This document shows, in pieces, positions 53,201-56,170 of a stretch of DNA of 64,000 bases. Origin of the DNA: Pycnopodia helianthoides (Eukaryota > Echinodermata > Asteroidea > Forcipulatida > Asteriidae); the NCBI GenBank assembly GCA_032158295.1, contig CM063255.1, forward strand, positions 10,506,094 through 10,570,093, given 5' to 3'. The notes beneath the pieces were generated by a model, which was not told the DNA's origin, searched no databases, and saw only the letters and a program-made list of their open reading frames with translations. The position numbers and the translations under genes are program-made. Numbering within the stretch: the first letter of the stretch is position 1; every line of letters starts with the position of its first letter.

Positions 53201-54826
53201 ACGCGTGAGGTCTCAAAATCAATTCAAATATTTTACTGAGAAATTACTTCTTTCTCAAAAACTACGTTACTTCATAGGGAGCCGTTTCTCACACAATGTT
53301 TTATATACTATCAACAGCTCTCCATTGCTCGTTACCAAGTAAGTTTTTATGCTAACAATTATTTTGAGTAATTACCAATAGTGTCCAGTGCCTTTAAAGC
53401 ACATGTGCATATTGGTAATTTTCAAAGACTAGTATCCTCACTTTATGTGACCCAATATATACATGAAATAACAAACCTGTGAAATGTTAAGCTCAATCGG
53501 TCTTCTGAATCATGAGAAAATAGTGAAAAACCCCATTACATGTTTTCACTGTTTTCAAATATCGGATTTTATCACCAGTGATATAGACTAATAGTTTTAC
53601 TCATTTTCTAACAGCTATAGCATTTCAAGACAAACTATTTCAAGGGAACTTTACCACCATGACCATCTTTAAACAATGTAAGTTATGTGCAAATATTGTC
53701 AACATTTATGTTTCAATGTTACCAATGTTGTACACACCCTTAAAAAAAACACACAAAAAGATAAACACAACTGCCGAAAAATCCCATTTCCAGAAATGCG
53801 ATGGCATTTTTCACAAAATGTAACATTTTCACAAGATACAAAATCACACAAGATCACAAAAATAAAACAAAACTTTCAAAATACGCCGCGCCACGAACAG
53901 AAGTGATTCGACTAAAACGTTTGCGGTCTTTGAATTTAAGATAAGGTGCAGTCTTTGCAACGGTCACAAAAATATAACGACTTGTTAGGTTCACTTTTTT
54001 GAATCAAAATACAGGGCAACTTTTTTTTTTAACTCGTATTCGCGCTTCAGTCTCGAAGTTTTGGCGGGAAAGTAACACACTGGAAAAATACATTTTGGGA
54101 AATTCATGACCCTTAACACCCTCACGCCCAATTTATCAAAGTTTTTTTTTTACCGGCAAGCACTTTACGTTTGAGCTTACGAGAGCTACAAGAATGTAAA
54201 ATGCGTGAAGCATAAGTATATTATTTCTTATATACGATTTAAGAAACTTTTGACAGCGCGTGACGCGCGTTCACAGTAAATCTGCTTAGAAGAGTCAACA
54301 GTAAGTTAGCATGCATTTAATACTCAGCTTACTCAGTGGTAGTTATGACACAGAACCTGTGCTCAGGGCCCACTCCGTATTAAGCAGACAACGGTCTGCT
54401 TACAGGCTGTAGTGAAATTGGCCCAACACTCAGTCAATTGAATACATTTGTCAAAATGTATTGCATTAGTAGTACTATCGAATAGTACAACATTAGCTAT
54501 TAGAAATAGTTTATTTCAATGTACACATTCTACAAGATCAAACAAAAGATAAGAAAAGTTGCATATAATATTGATTTATTTTTTATTTTTATGATGAGAA
54601 GCAAATGAGAATCGGCTCATTTAAGTTGTATTGACAACTTTTGCTCTAACACTCAGTTGAGTGTGTATATACAGCACAGCTTGCAACAAACACAAATGAA
54701 CAGATTTTGTTTCACAAAATAACATTCGCGTTGAAAAACAATTCAATTATCATTCCGTTCTGCAATCAGAATACCCCCTTTAATTAATCAGTCTTACCTG
54801 GACAGAGGGAGCGGTAGAGTTGACAT
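8004..54826 (-). CDS. PRDM14: PRDM14 orthologue, seven coding exons, 3' part outside window
   Basis: This is a PR-domain zinc-finger transcription regulator. The spliced frame joins 54826-54798, 31646-31192, 23044-22886, 21716-21556, 16521-16360, 12902-12788 and 8233-8004, 1311 nt or 437 codons, with GT-AG borders and phases that agree at every junction. Order of parts: proline-rich N-terminus (residues 1-122), conserved DLDNVLYG motif (127-134), charged linker (about 160-214), PR/SET-like domain (about 215-345), short linker, then zinc fingers from residue 365. The PR domain and the first fingers closely resemble vertebrate PRDM14 as I recall it. The vertebrate protein is about 570 residues, so roughly 130-150 residues (the later fingers) are missing beyond the left edge. 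Family members act in the nucleus as sequence-specific, mostly repressive regulators in pluripotent and germ cells or in neurons. That role is inferred for this species. Confidence 0.95.
8354..8720 (+). mobile_element. Family A variant element
   Basis: It starts TTAAAGGCAGGGT and ends GTCCAGTGCCTTTAA. The backbone matches family A, but the central palindrome is replaced by a half-arm reading AAAAGTC. Confidence 0.8.
10156..10410. mobile_element. P-type TIR element
   Basis: Ends TACACTTTTTTAACC and GGTTTTAGAGTGTA. The interior is rich in GGGTCA/TGACCC inverted words, with a poly-A run at 10300-10318. Confidence 0.7.
11530..11700 (-). repeat. Q repeat with paired YY1-like motifs
   Basis: GCCGCCATCTTTG (11566-11578) and CAACGATGGCGGT (11652-11664) with the same CpG-rich spacer, inverted relative to 6780-7190. 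Confidence 0.65.
12000..12310 (-). mobile_element. tRNA-derived SINE (first family)
   Basis: On the minus strand TGGCCGAGCGG (A box) and GGCTCGAATCCCG (B box) are followed by CAAGACACCCAGGGG. The head is tRNA-like, but the length and tail mark a SINE. Confidence 0.7.
12788..12902 (-). CDS. PRDM14: PRDM14 exon 6 (end of PR domain)
   Basis: The acceptor is CTGTCCGCAG and the donor is TTACAGA|GTAAGTT. The exon encodes residues 323-360 plus one base. It opens with GTELLVWYGDSYRQFMGIPL, the C-terminal PR/SET block (human ELLVWYGDCYEKFLDIP), then a short Ser/Lys/Asp linker. The leftover A joins AC of exon 7 as an asparagine codon. Confidence 0.96.
13042..13620. mobile_element. P-type element split by a SINE
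   Basis: The left half starts CACTCTAAAAACTGCCGGGT and the right half resumes at TTCCGGGTCAGCCTGACCC (about 13551). Roughly 400 bp of SINE and flanking sequence lies between them. Confidence 0.65.
13180..13412 (-). mobile_element. tRNA-derived SINE (second family)
   Basis: The minus strand has an A-box-like TTGGCGTAGTGGTA and a B-box-like GTTCAAATCAC, then CGTGGGTTTTCCCTGATGGG. The same body occurs at 57700-57880. Confidence 0.65.
13713..14306 (+). repeat. 590-bp direct duplication, copy 1 (contains family B element)
   Basis: Nearly identical to 14453-15043. It contains TTAAAGGCAGACATTGC at about 13791, a family A-like backbone, an inverted repeat centred on GCTTCATGCCTGAAGC (13969-14002) and an S-type segment in reverse. 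Confidence 0.85.
14307..14452 (+). mobile_element. CR1/L2-like LINE 3' end
   Basis: It encodes the typical final residues FKRNLKTHLF then a stop (14319-14352), followed by a 3' UTR with GCGCTATATAAG and an ATT microsatellite tail. Confidence 0.7.
14453..15043 (+). repeat. 590-bp direct duplication, copy 2 (contains family B element)
   Basis: Repeats the 13713-14306 unit with few differences. The copies are separated by a 146-bp LINE 3' end. Confidence 0.85.
15495..15881 (+). mobile_element. Family A element
   Basis: A nearly full copy with both termini and the intact 22-bp central palindrome (about 15678-15699). Differences from the 787 copy are scattered point changes. Confidence 0.85.
16360..16521 (-). 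CDS. PRDM14: PRDM14 exon 5 (PR domain core)
   Basis: The acceptor is GTCTTTCGCAG and the donor is CCAAGG|GTAAGG. The exon is 162 nt, phase 0 to 0, encoding residues 269-322. It includes LSHFVDGRNGTSNWLCFVNC and AKEQNLIASQC, which match the PRDM14 PR-domain core (human LSHFIDGKGGTGNW and KEQNLVAVQC). The NHxC-type catalytic motif of active SET methyltransferases is replaced by VNCAR, as in vertebrate PRDM14, so intrinsic methyltransferase activity is doubtful. Confidence 0.97.
16617..16971 (-). mobile_element. Family C MITE-like element
   Basis: Ends are TTAAAGGCACAGTACACG and the inverse CGTGTACAGCACCTTTAA. The C-type core (CACCTTTTGAAGTGAAATTT) is in reverse orientation. Confidence 0.75.
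17569..17690. mobile_element. M hairpin element
   Basis: Arms 17581-17623 and 17631-17675 pair almost perfectly (outer CTGCAGCACACG, inner AGTTAAGGGATAG). Nearly identical to 23615-23733. Confidence 0.85.
18000..18260. other. GC-rich unique block in intron 4
   Basis: It has no match elsewhere in the window. The plus strand is open for 80 codons but I recognise no protein family. It contains TAATCCGC, an Otx/Bicoid-like word. Possible regulatory DNA. Confidence 0.25.
18829..19364 (-). mobile_element. Family C/A composite element with nested E hairpin
   Basis: The left end resembles family A (GGTAATTGTTAAAGACCA) and the right end family C (ACCAAAGGTATACTTTTGCC). An E hairpin (18869-19004) interrupts the sequence; the flanks rejoin as AAGACCA-GTATCCTCAC, as in other copies. 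Confidence 0.75.
18869..19004. mobile_element. E hairpin element
   Basis: A foldback with termini GGGGTCGGTTTCACAAAACT and the inverse AGTTTTGTGAAATCGACCCC. The interior consists of CTTAGGACTAGTCCTA-type inverted words. Confidence 0.8.
19511..19880 (-). mobile_element. Family D MITE-like element
   Basis: D backbone with centre CGCTCAGTGAGCG (19672-19684) and octamer ATGCAAAT (about 19717). The left TTAAAGG end is missing. Confidence 0.8.
19881..20208 (-). mobile_element. Family A element, one end lost, joined to a D element
   Basis: The minus-strand copy lacks the terminal inverted repeat at its left end, where it runs directly into the CCTTTA end of a D element. Its centre is a different perfect 26-bp palindrome (arm AAAAGACTTCTGG, 20000-20025). 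Confidence 0.8.
20210..20775 (+). promoter_or_regulatory. CpG-rich unique block with a TATA box and splice donor
   Basis: The block matches no other part of the window and is richer in CG than the rest of the intron. On the plus strand TATAAAAG (20718-20725) is followed about 45 bp later by CCCA|GTAAGTT (20768-20777), a strong donor. This could be a short non-coding first exon antisense to PRDM14, or chance. Either way the block is a candidate intronic control region. Confidence 0.3.
20950..21480 (-). repeat. tRNA-derived repeat, internally duplicated
   Basis: The minus strand carries TAGCTCAGTTGGTAGAG (A box) near 21195 and GGTTCAAGTCCCACC (B box) near 21000. A related segment recurs at 21420-21480 (GGATCGAACAAAGACAATTT). 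Confidence 0.5.
21556..21716 (-). CDS. PRDM14: PRDM14 exon 4 (PR domain, N-terminal part)
   Basis: The acceptor is GTTCTGCAG and the donor is TGGGAG|GTAAAT. The exon encodes residues 215-268. Recognisable blocks are FCQSTMIPKGSRFGPFTG and SFMWE, which line up with the start of the PR/SET-like domain of PRDM14 (human FCSSFIAKGVRFGPFQG and VMWEI). The exon ends in phase 0. Confidence 0.97.
21717..22885 (-). other. PRDM14: PRDM14 intron 3
   Basis: This 1.17-kb intron holds a D element (22335-22729). The rest (21750-22330) shows no repeat or coding signal that I can identify. Confidence 0.75.
22335..22729 (-). mobile_element. Family D element, full copy
   Basis: Starts TTAAAGGAACATTTTACAG and ends CTGTAATGTTCCTTTAA. 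The central CGCTCAGTGAGCG and the internal ATGCAAAT are present. Confidence 0.85.
22886..23044 (-). CDS. PRDM14: PRDM14 exon 3 (variable linker)
   Basis: The acceptor is ATTTTTCAG and the donor is CAGAAG|GTAGAAG. The exon is 159 nt, so it could be skipped without shifting the frame. It completes residue 162 (G+AT, Asp) and encodes residues 163-214, a Pro, Ser, Thr, Lys, Arg and Glu-rich segment with no recognised domain, ending near ETVSHPE. It sits between the VLYG motif and the PR domain, a region poorly conserved in the family. Identification rests on frame, phase and position, not on similarity. Confidence 0.85.
23176..23236 (+). repeat. TTTG microsatellite
   Basis: Runs of TTTG units, one interrupted by TATTGGTGTG. 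Confidence 0.9.
23493..23754. mobile_element. N element with M hairpin inside
   Basis: Ends GTCCGAATTGGCAGCTA and the inverse TAGCTGCCAATTCGG. The M hairpin occupies 23615-23733. Confidence 0.7.
23615..23733. mobile_element. M hairpin element
   Basis: Same long stem as at 17.6 kb, including the ATTTTTTTTCTGCAGCACAC start. It is nested inside the N element. Confidence 0.85.
24985..25170 (+). repeat. T-type dispersed repeat
   Basis: CATAATCAGGGAGATTTT and CAGGGAACTTTCTGCAGAAT are shared with 33945-34125. Confidence 0.65.
25333..25705 (+). mobile_element. Family C element
   Basis: Starts TTAAAGGCAAAGTATAGC. It holds the inverted repeat CTGAGAAACGTTT...AAACGTTTCTCAG near 25540-25573. The right end degrades after AGTAATTACCAA. 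Confidence 0.75.
26135..26481 (+). mobile_element. Family G MITE-like element
   Basis: Starts TTTAAAGGTATTGTACAC and ends GTGTACAGGGCCTTTAA. The core CTGTGAAAGTTTGAGCTCAA matches families A and H. A perfect 20-bp palindrome (arm AATTATCGCG) lies at 26305-26324. Confidence 0.85.
26478..26880 (+). mobile_element. Family C element abutting the G element
   Basis: Starts at the shared TTTAAAGG and ends CCTTCCCTTTAA. It has a GAGAAACGTTTCT inverted pair near 26672. Confidence 0.8.
27435..27514 (-). mobile_element. SINE fragment (first family)
   Basis: CACCTTGTAATGGTTTACAA and AACACCGGGGCAAAC match the central part of the 34.5-kb SINE. A foldback element lies next to it. Confidence 0.6.
27515..27672. 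mobile_element. Foldback element
   Basis: Arms of about 75 bp pair imperfectly (outer CACAAATATACCTCGAAATT, inner CGGCCATTCTGTGGA) with almost no loop. Confidence 0.75.
27640..27790 (+). repeat. J-type repeat end
   Basis: CCTTTCTAACCATACGCATT and CGCCCGATCCAAGGCAACG match 28480-28590. Confidence 0.6.
27878..28025. repeat. Triple 20-bp palindrome inside an inverted repeat
   Basis: Three copies of a near-perfect palindrome (arm TATCGTGTAC) at 27919-27935, 27943-27963 and 27967-27984, flanked by inverted GCGTATTGCCACCA-like words. Confidence 0.75.
28480..28590 (+). repeat. J-type repeat end
   Basis: TCTTTCCAACCATATTCATT and GCCCGATCCAAAGGCAACG, ending TCCCTTTAAG. Confidence 0.6.
29515..29765 (-). 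repeat. Dispersed repeat shared with 7600-7850
   Basis: Reverse-orientation copy of the 7.6-kb repeat, diverged with small indels. It abuts a family A element. Confidence 0.7.
29785..30178 (-). mobile_element. Family A element
   Basis: A full minus-strand copy from TTAAAGGCAATAGACAC to the inverse end, with the 22-bp central palindrome preserved. Confidence 0.85.
30345..30545 (+). mobile_element. SINE 3' half (first family)
   Basis: CCCGGTGTTCCTGGTTTGAT, CACCTTGTAAACCATTACA and the tail AAGCGCTATATAAGAACTCG with an ATT repeat, matching the minus strand of 34525-34946. Confidence 0.7.
30546..30845 (-). mobile_element. SINE (first family) interrupted by E hairpin
   Basis: Contains the minus-strand head TGGCCGAGCGGTTTAG at the right end, with the E element inserted at 30601-30759. 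Confidence 0.65.
30601..30759. mobile_element. E hairpin element
   Basis: Second E copy (GGGTCGATTTCACAAAACTC with its inverse). It is inserted in a SINE, and CTGG occurs on both sides as a possible target duplication. Confidence 0.8.
31192..31646 (-). CDS. PRDM14: PRDM14 exon 2 (proline-rich N-terminus, VLYG motif)
   Basis: The acceptor is a T-rich tract ending in CATCGCAG and the donor is ACACAG|GTAAAG. The exon encodes residues 10-161 and the first base of 162. Most of it is a low-complexity segment rich in Pro, Ser, Thr and His. Near its end is FTPADLDNVLYGY (residues 123-135), matching the segment ahead of the PR domain in vertebrate PRDM14 (human EEDLHFVLYG). In mammals this general region contributes to binding the ETO-family co-repressor MTGR1/CBFA2T2, so its retention hints that the partner surface is old. 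The exon is strongly GC-rich against its AT-rich introns. Confidence 0.93.
32058..32479 (+). mobile_element. Family C element
   Basis: TTAAAGGCAAAGTATACC to ACCTTCCCTTTAAA, interrupted by a T/G homopolymer run at about 32290-32315. Confidence 0.8.
32525..32740 (+). repeat. S-type dispersed repeat
   Basis: Words GTGGCACACACAGTCAG, TCACGAGAAAGATATTT and AATATAGGGTAGAATAACAA match the 45900 copy. Confidence 0.6.
33029..33086 (+). repeat. Short tandem repeat of AGTGCGCACCC units
   Basis: Four adjacent units of 14-16 bp (GTGCGCACCCCCAA-like), each holding a GTGCGCAC palindrome. Confidence 0.85.
33945..34125 (+). repeat. T-type dispersed repeat
   Basis: Same word order as 24985-25170, diverged. 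Confidence 0.65.
34525..34946 (-). mobile_element. Full-length tRNA-derived SINE (first family)
   Basis: The minus strand reads GTGGCCGAGCGGATAAG (A box), GGTTCGAGTCCCGG (B box), a central domain with GCACGTAAAAGAACCC, then CCTTGTAAACCATTACATGG and a 3' tail AAGCGCTATACAAATGC ending in an ATT repeat. It is the best reference copy in the window. Confidence 0.8.
34985..35340 (+). mobile_element. K element
   Basis: Starts TTGAGGCATTGCATGGTGAG and GTTTGCGGTAACACCATGTG. The body has TACCGCGGAGTAGATTTTCG. Shared with 42010-42380 and 61743-62125. Confidence 0.75.
35335..35790. repeat. Large inverted repeat (arms about 180 bp)
   Basis: The left arm (about 35335-35516) and right arm (about 35612-35790) pair over most of their length, for example AACAACAACAGCAGGACCCC with GGGGGTCCGCTGTTGTTGTT. 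The loop is about 95 bp. Confidence 0.8.
36337..36540. mobile_element. L foldback element
   Basis: CTTACGGGTACAACGTGTAC pairs with its inverse at the right end, and AGCCGGTGTGGTCTCGACG occurs in both arms. A related fragment lies at 41190-41260. Confidence 0.75.
36589..36769. mobile_element. Short TIR element (about 50-bp TIRs)
   Basis: AAGCCCGGTTCATACTTCCT at the left and the exact inverse at the right. The arms continue through GAATTTTGACGTCACA. Confidence 0.85.
37185..37960. mobile_element. Degraded P-type element
   Basis: Scattered words ATTCCGGGTTCCGATTG and CAGATTCCGGGCCACACTG at the two sides. The middle is unrelated and the boundaries are uncertain. Confidence 0.35.
38931..39263 (-). 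mobile_element. Family D element with internal deletion
   Basis: Both TTAAAGGAACATTACAG ends and the hairpin centre remain. About 50 bp near the left end and a short segment near the octamer are lost. Confidence 0.85.
39888..40280 (-). mobile_element. Family D element, full copy
   Basis: Both ends, the hairpin centre and ATGCAAAT are present. It lies in the same orientation as, and about 620 bp from, the 38931 copy. Confidence 0.85.
40505..40815 (-). mobile_element. Family H element (diverged)
   Basis: In reverse it carries the words AAACCTGTGAAATGTTAA and CATGAGAAAATAGTGAAAAA, as in the 53393 copy. Confidence 0.6.
41609..41866. other. GC-rich coding-like island in intron 1, strand uncertain
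   Basis: On the plus strand an open frame from 41609 to a stop at 41770 (53 codons) includes DIYDPFVLLDRLREHRAVAG, preceded by CCTTAG and crossed by a donor-like CCGAG|GTATGA. Another plus frame (41613-41861) is open too. On the minus strand, 41866-41777 is a 90-nt stretch with a good acceptor (TTTGTTTGCAG) and donor (TTCAAAG|GTGAGT). I recognise no family. It may be an exon of a nested gene, a decayed coding relic, or regulatory DNA. Confidence 0.3.
42010..42380 (+). mobile_element. K element
   Basis: Same order of blocks as 34985-35340, ending GTCAGGAGACTGACGATAA. Confidence 0.75.
43190..43830 (+). repeat. Direct repeat pair of about 120 bp
   Basis: 43190-43320 and 43708-43830 share GTTTATGGTAATCCGTCGCG-like, ACCCGTCTAACAT and GTCGACGTACC blocks. 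G and T runs lie between them. Confidence 0.65.
44163..44418. mobile_element. P-type element
   Basis: ATTCCGGGTCACACTGACCC words and the end GCAGTTTTTAGAGTGTA. It is interrupted by G, T and C homopolymers. Confidence 0.65.
44430..44660 (+). mobile_element. G/H-like element remnant
   Basis: Contains AATAACAAACCTGTGAAAAG, GGAGAAAACAGTGGGAAA and TTTCAGGCTAAAATATTTCA in family order. The ends are worn. Confidence 0.5.
44678..44790 (+). mobile_element. F-type hairpin fragment
   Basis: GGGCCAACTTTCATAGACAG and CTGCTAAGCAAAACGAAGCA resemble the F elements at 56.2 kb. Confidence 0.5.
45040..45350 (+). repeat. GGGGTAGG-type array split by the TIR element
   Basis: Runs of TAGGGG and GGTAGGGGTA on both sides of 45065-45288 suggest the element landed in an existing G-rich array. 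Confidence 0.75.
45065..45288. mobile_element. TIR element with TA flanks
   Basis: CACTGCAAAAACTGGGG at the left and its inverse at the right. The arms extend about 65 bp through TTAAAATTGACACCATGG. TA flanks both ends, inside a GGGGTAGG array. Confidence 0.85.
45900..46110 (+). repeat. S-type dispersed repeat
   Basis: GTGCCTTTGATGATACCAAG, ACACACAGTCAGGGTATGTC and AATATAAGTAGAATAACAAC align with the 32525 copy. Confidence 0.6.
46435..46760 (+). other. Unique block in intron 1, GC-rich core
   Basis: The plus strand is open from an ATG at 46435 to 46668 (77 codons) with no recognisable family. The core (46590-46700) is GC-rich with CCCGGGGG and GGCGGCGCGCC, in contrast to its flanks. AT-rich homeodomain-like words lie on both sides. 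Candidate regulatory element. Confidence 0.25.
47165..47525 (+). pseudogene. Non-LTR retrotransposon 3' fragment (RTE/endonuclease-RT type)
   Basis: The frame from 47173 encodes RDIIQEIKTKKWRWAGHLAR-like residues and ends EEAFLLQWSDIG then a stop (47493). This is the familiar C-terminus of endonuclease-reverse-transcriptase proteins. The middle, which should carry a Gly/Arg-rich block, reads better in another frame, so a frameshift is likely. A GATA microsatellite (47495-47522) forms the tail. The upstream reverse-transcriptase core is absent, so this is a 5'-truncated dead copy. The exact clade is uncertain. Confidence 0.7.
47717..47841 (+). mobile_element. Family A internal-deletion copy
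   Basis: About 100 bp of the 5' end runs straight into the last 20 bp (AGTGTCCAGTGCCTTTAA). The middle, including the palindrome, is gone. Confidence 0.8.
47977..48240 (+). mobile_element. Family G element, 3' end replaced
   Basis: TTAAAGGTATTGTACAC start, shared core, and near-palindrome TTTTTATCACGCGCGATAAA. It ends abruptly at AAGGAATT, where a LINE tail begins. Confidence 0.75.
48241..48365 (+). mobile_element. LINE/SINE 3' tail
   Basis: GTAAAGCGCTTTTAGGC and GGCGCTCTATAAATC followed by an ATT repeat, the usual tail of CR1/L2-type LINEs and the SINEs that borrow it. Confidence 0.5.
48516..48812 (+). repeat. 41-bp minisatellite, about 7 copies
   Basis: The unit holds CCTTGGGTTACATTTAGGTA and CAGGGCTATTTGCC with small differences between copies. 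Confidence 0.9.
49320..49632 (-). mobile_element. tRNA-derived SINE (first family relative)
   Basis: GACTGGGATTCGAACCCACC (B box, minus strand) with a tail of GCGCTATTTGCAGCC and AAAGCGCCTTACA at the left. Confidence 0.65.
49635..49940 (+). mobile_element. tRNA-derived SINE
   Basis: The A-box-like TTGGCTTGTGCGTAAAGCG and B-box GGTTCAAACCCGG lie in order on the plus strand, then a TCTCCGGGCTCTCCTGTTTT body related to the second SINE family. Confidence 0.6.
50220..50870 (-). mobile_element. K-like element with internal minisatellite
   Basis: In reverse it shows the K words AGTGAGACTTTTATTGTC and TTTGTGGATCGGG, and the end ATCTACTTTGCTGTGTAGAG. The middle is expanded as a 66-bp tandem repeat. 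Confidence 0.65.
50420..50760 (+). repeat. 66-bp minisatellite, about 5 copies
   Basis: The unit includes GGTAGACAGCAGGACAAGTT and CTTATTCGAACTCGGTCATC. Copies differ at few bases. Confidence 0.9.
51066..51459 (+). mobile_element. Family D element, full copy
   Basis: TTAAAGGAACATTACAGAAT to the inverse end, opposite orientation to the 22-40-kb copies. The centre is CGCTCACTGGGCG and the octamer has lost its match. Confidence 0.85.
51830..52380 (-). pseudogene. CR1/L2-like LINE reverse-transcriptase C-terminus
   Basis: The minus strand encodes KIQRIQNTAARLVSRTPRSQHITPVL, a gap where the usual LHWLP block is lost, then YKLNLLTFKALHGLSPDYI and later AFQFIAPSLWNDLPLHIR and LQIFKGILKTHL. This is the typical C-terminal tail of CR1/L2 reverse transcriptases. 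Upstream, DSCNSLLAG-type residues lie in a different frame, so a frameshift is present near 52300. The 3' UTR has GCGCTATATAAAT. It is 5'-truncated and not functional. Confidence 0.8.
52690..52960 (+). mobile_element. tRNA-derived SINE
   Basis: GGGTTCGATTCCCGGTCATG (B box) followed by GAGCAAGACACTTAACC on the plus strand. Confidence 0.65.
53005..53397 (+). mobile_element. Family A element
   Basis: A full copy with the central palindrome. Its terminal CCTTTAA is shared with the start of an H element at 53393. Confidence 0.85.
53393..53743 (+). mobile_element. Family H element
   Basis: Starts CTTTAAAGCACATGTGC directly on the end of an A element and ends near TTGTACACACCCTT. It holds the shared core AACAAACCTGTGAAATG and a TATCACCAGTGATA centre. 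Confidence 0.75.
54798..54826 (-). CDS. PRDM14: PRDM14 coding exon 1 (start codon, 9 codons)
   Basis: The exon has an ATG at 54826-54824 in the purine-rich context GGGGGAAAAAATG, then codons for MSTLPLPLS and two bases (AG). The donor CAG|GTAAGAC lies directly after 54798. The two leftover bases join the first base of exon 2 to make a serine codon (AG+T), so the frame runs on without a stop. The exon lies 23.2 kb upstream of exon 2. Support comes from the strong donor, the matching phase and the promoter-like sequence just upstream. There is no family similarity in so short a peptide. An alternative upstream exon or start cannot be excluded. Confidence 0.72.
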
Positions 54827-55200
54827 TTTTTCCCCCTGATGATCCGTTGCAGGTGAAGACCAAAAAAAAGAAACCCTCCGTTTGGCACCTTTTCCTCTTT
54901 CTCGGTTCCAGATCCTTTATTGACGAAGAGATATAGAGAGAGGATTGTGCTTTCACTTTCTTGTGGTAAAGTACCCTATCCGTTTCTGTGTTTATGTTCG
55001 GGACCGAACTCCCAGGCTTTAAAATCGCACCCTTGTATGCTATCGGTCGGCAACCAAAATTAAAGCTCTATACTCAACAGGTGTCGCACGTCATGATTTG
55101 CATGCTTAGCCACGCCCCCCGGCGGGGTGATCCGCGCGCCTTGATTGGCTGACGTTTAACGAGACGGCTGCGAGTGGTCAGGTTTGTTCGTCGACGTCAC
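54827..55200 (-). promoter_or_regulatory. PRDM14: Putative PRDM14 promoter and 5' UTR
   Basis: This is the sequence directly upstream of the start codon on the minus strand. It holds a CCAAT box (ATTGG on the plus strand, 55144-55148), a GC/KLF-type box (plus-strand CCACGCCCC, 55110-55118), a perfect octamer ATGCAAAT (55103-55096) and an E-box CACCTG nearby, all within about 60 bp. The sequence is CpG-rich compared with the introns. The transcription start is not visible. The motifs are seen directly; promoter function is inferred. Confidence 0.6.
55096..55103 (-). promoter_or_regulatory. Octamer motif (POU/Oct-type site)
   Basis: A perfect ATGCAAAT on the minus strand, 270 bp upstream of the PRDM14 ATG and between the GC box and the start codon. 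POU-family factors bind this octamer. Use here is inferred. Confidence 0.45.
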
Positions 55201-55850
55201 TCACGGATATGTTTCTCCCGGAGTTAAACAAATCTCCAATGGTGTTCAAATTTCGCATCATGGGTTGGCGGATCCACGGCGTGGTGATTTCCGGACAGCA
55301 GTTTTCCGCTGCCATGCCGCGCGACATCGGGACCGTTTGGGTTTGAGTTTGTTCAAATTTGCATAGTGCGCAAACGGTGGACAAAAATTCGATTGATACA
55401 CTCCTCGCGCGGCGAGCGCACCCGCTCGGCTGGGCGGTGCCGCACATCCGCATTCGACCCATTGTACACACCACCGTTCCGCCATTGTCGGCTGACGCTT
55501 GCACGGATGATTCCGTTGTAGATTACCATTTTAATTGCTCGGGCATTAGGGCCTTTTGTGCAGCGATGTGCGGCCGCGATGGCACCCCGGGTTTAGTTTC
55601 TTTGCGAACGGATATTATCTGTGCTGTTTGTCATCTTGCGGGCTGCATTGTTCACAGCATTGTAGTGTTAACGAGTTCGCGCATTGATGAGCCCGGTCGG
55701 CTAATTAGTCCGTATTTGCCAACGGATTTGCGGCAATTGGAAAAAGGGCCGTGCCGTGAGTTTCTCGCAAAACACCGACGTCGGCTTTTGTGCCAGTGAA
55801 GCCATCACGTTTTTTTTACAAAAATGTCACCCGTATCGGTTTTGTAGTAA
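55201..55850. other. CpG-rich block upstream of PRDM14 with an open frame
   Basis: This GC- and CpG-rich stretch differs from the AT-rich flanks and matches no other part of the window. The plus strand is open from an ATG at 55359 to a stop at 55799 (146 codons), encoding a Cys-rich, Arg-rich peptide I do not recognise. The minus strand is also open over 55178-55504. Open frames on both strands are common in GC-rich DNA, so I read this as a promoter-associated CpG island and keep a divergent transcript as an alternative. Confidence 0.35.
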
Positions 55851-56170
55851 AACATGATGAATTCATATTTGGCGTATGGTTATTAATATCACAGAACAAA
55901 CACTGTAGTCAAACAGTTCAAGTTTCCCACTTTGGTCTTCACAAAAAAAGGGGAGCAAAACCGTAAGATTTTACAGCCGTGGAGCTATTTGTTGTTTGGT
56001 CTGCTCGACTGCCGATGTAAACGTTAATAAATACCGATTTAAATGTTCTCCAACCAACCAATGTTACTTCCAACCAACAACCCGTAAGAAGTCAAAGGAT
56101 GACTACCCCTTACAAACTCGACCTTGTGCAAACCACAACAGTGTTTTTTTCTCAGACTTTTTTCCACACC

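Larger units (their letters stand above)
31647..54797 (-). other. PRDM14: PRDM14 intron 1 (23.2 kb)
   Basis: This is the largest intron. It holds C, D, G, H, A, P, K and E/F-like elements, the 35.3-kb inverted repeat, the L hairpins (36.3-36.8 kb), the 45.1-kb TIR element, LINE pieces at 47.2, 48.3 and 51.9 kb, SINEs (34.5, 49.3, 49.65 and 52.7 kb) and minisatellites (48.5 and 50.4 kb). Two GC-rich unique islands lie at 41.6-41.8 and 46.45-46.75 kb. Stretches 37400-38900, 42400-43180, 48900-49300 and 54000-54780 show nothing beyond AT-rich sequence and homopolymer runs. Confidence 0.65.
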
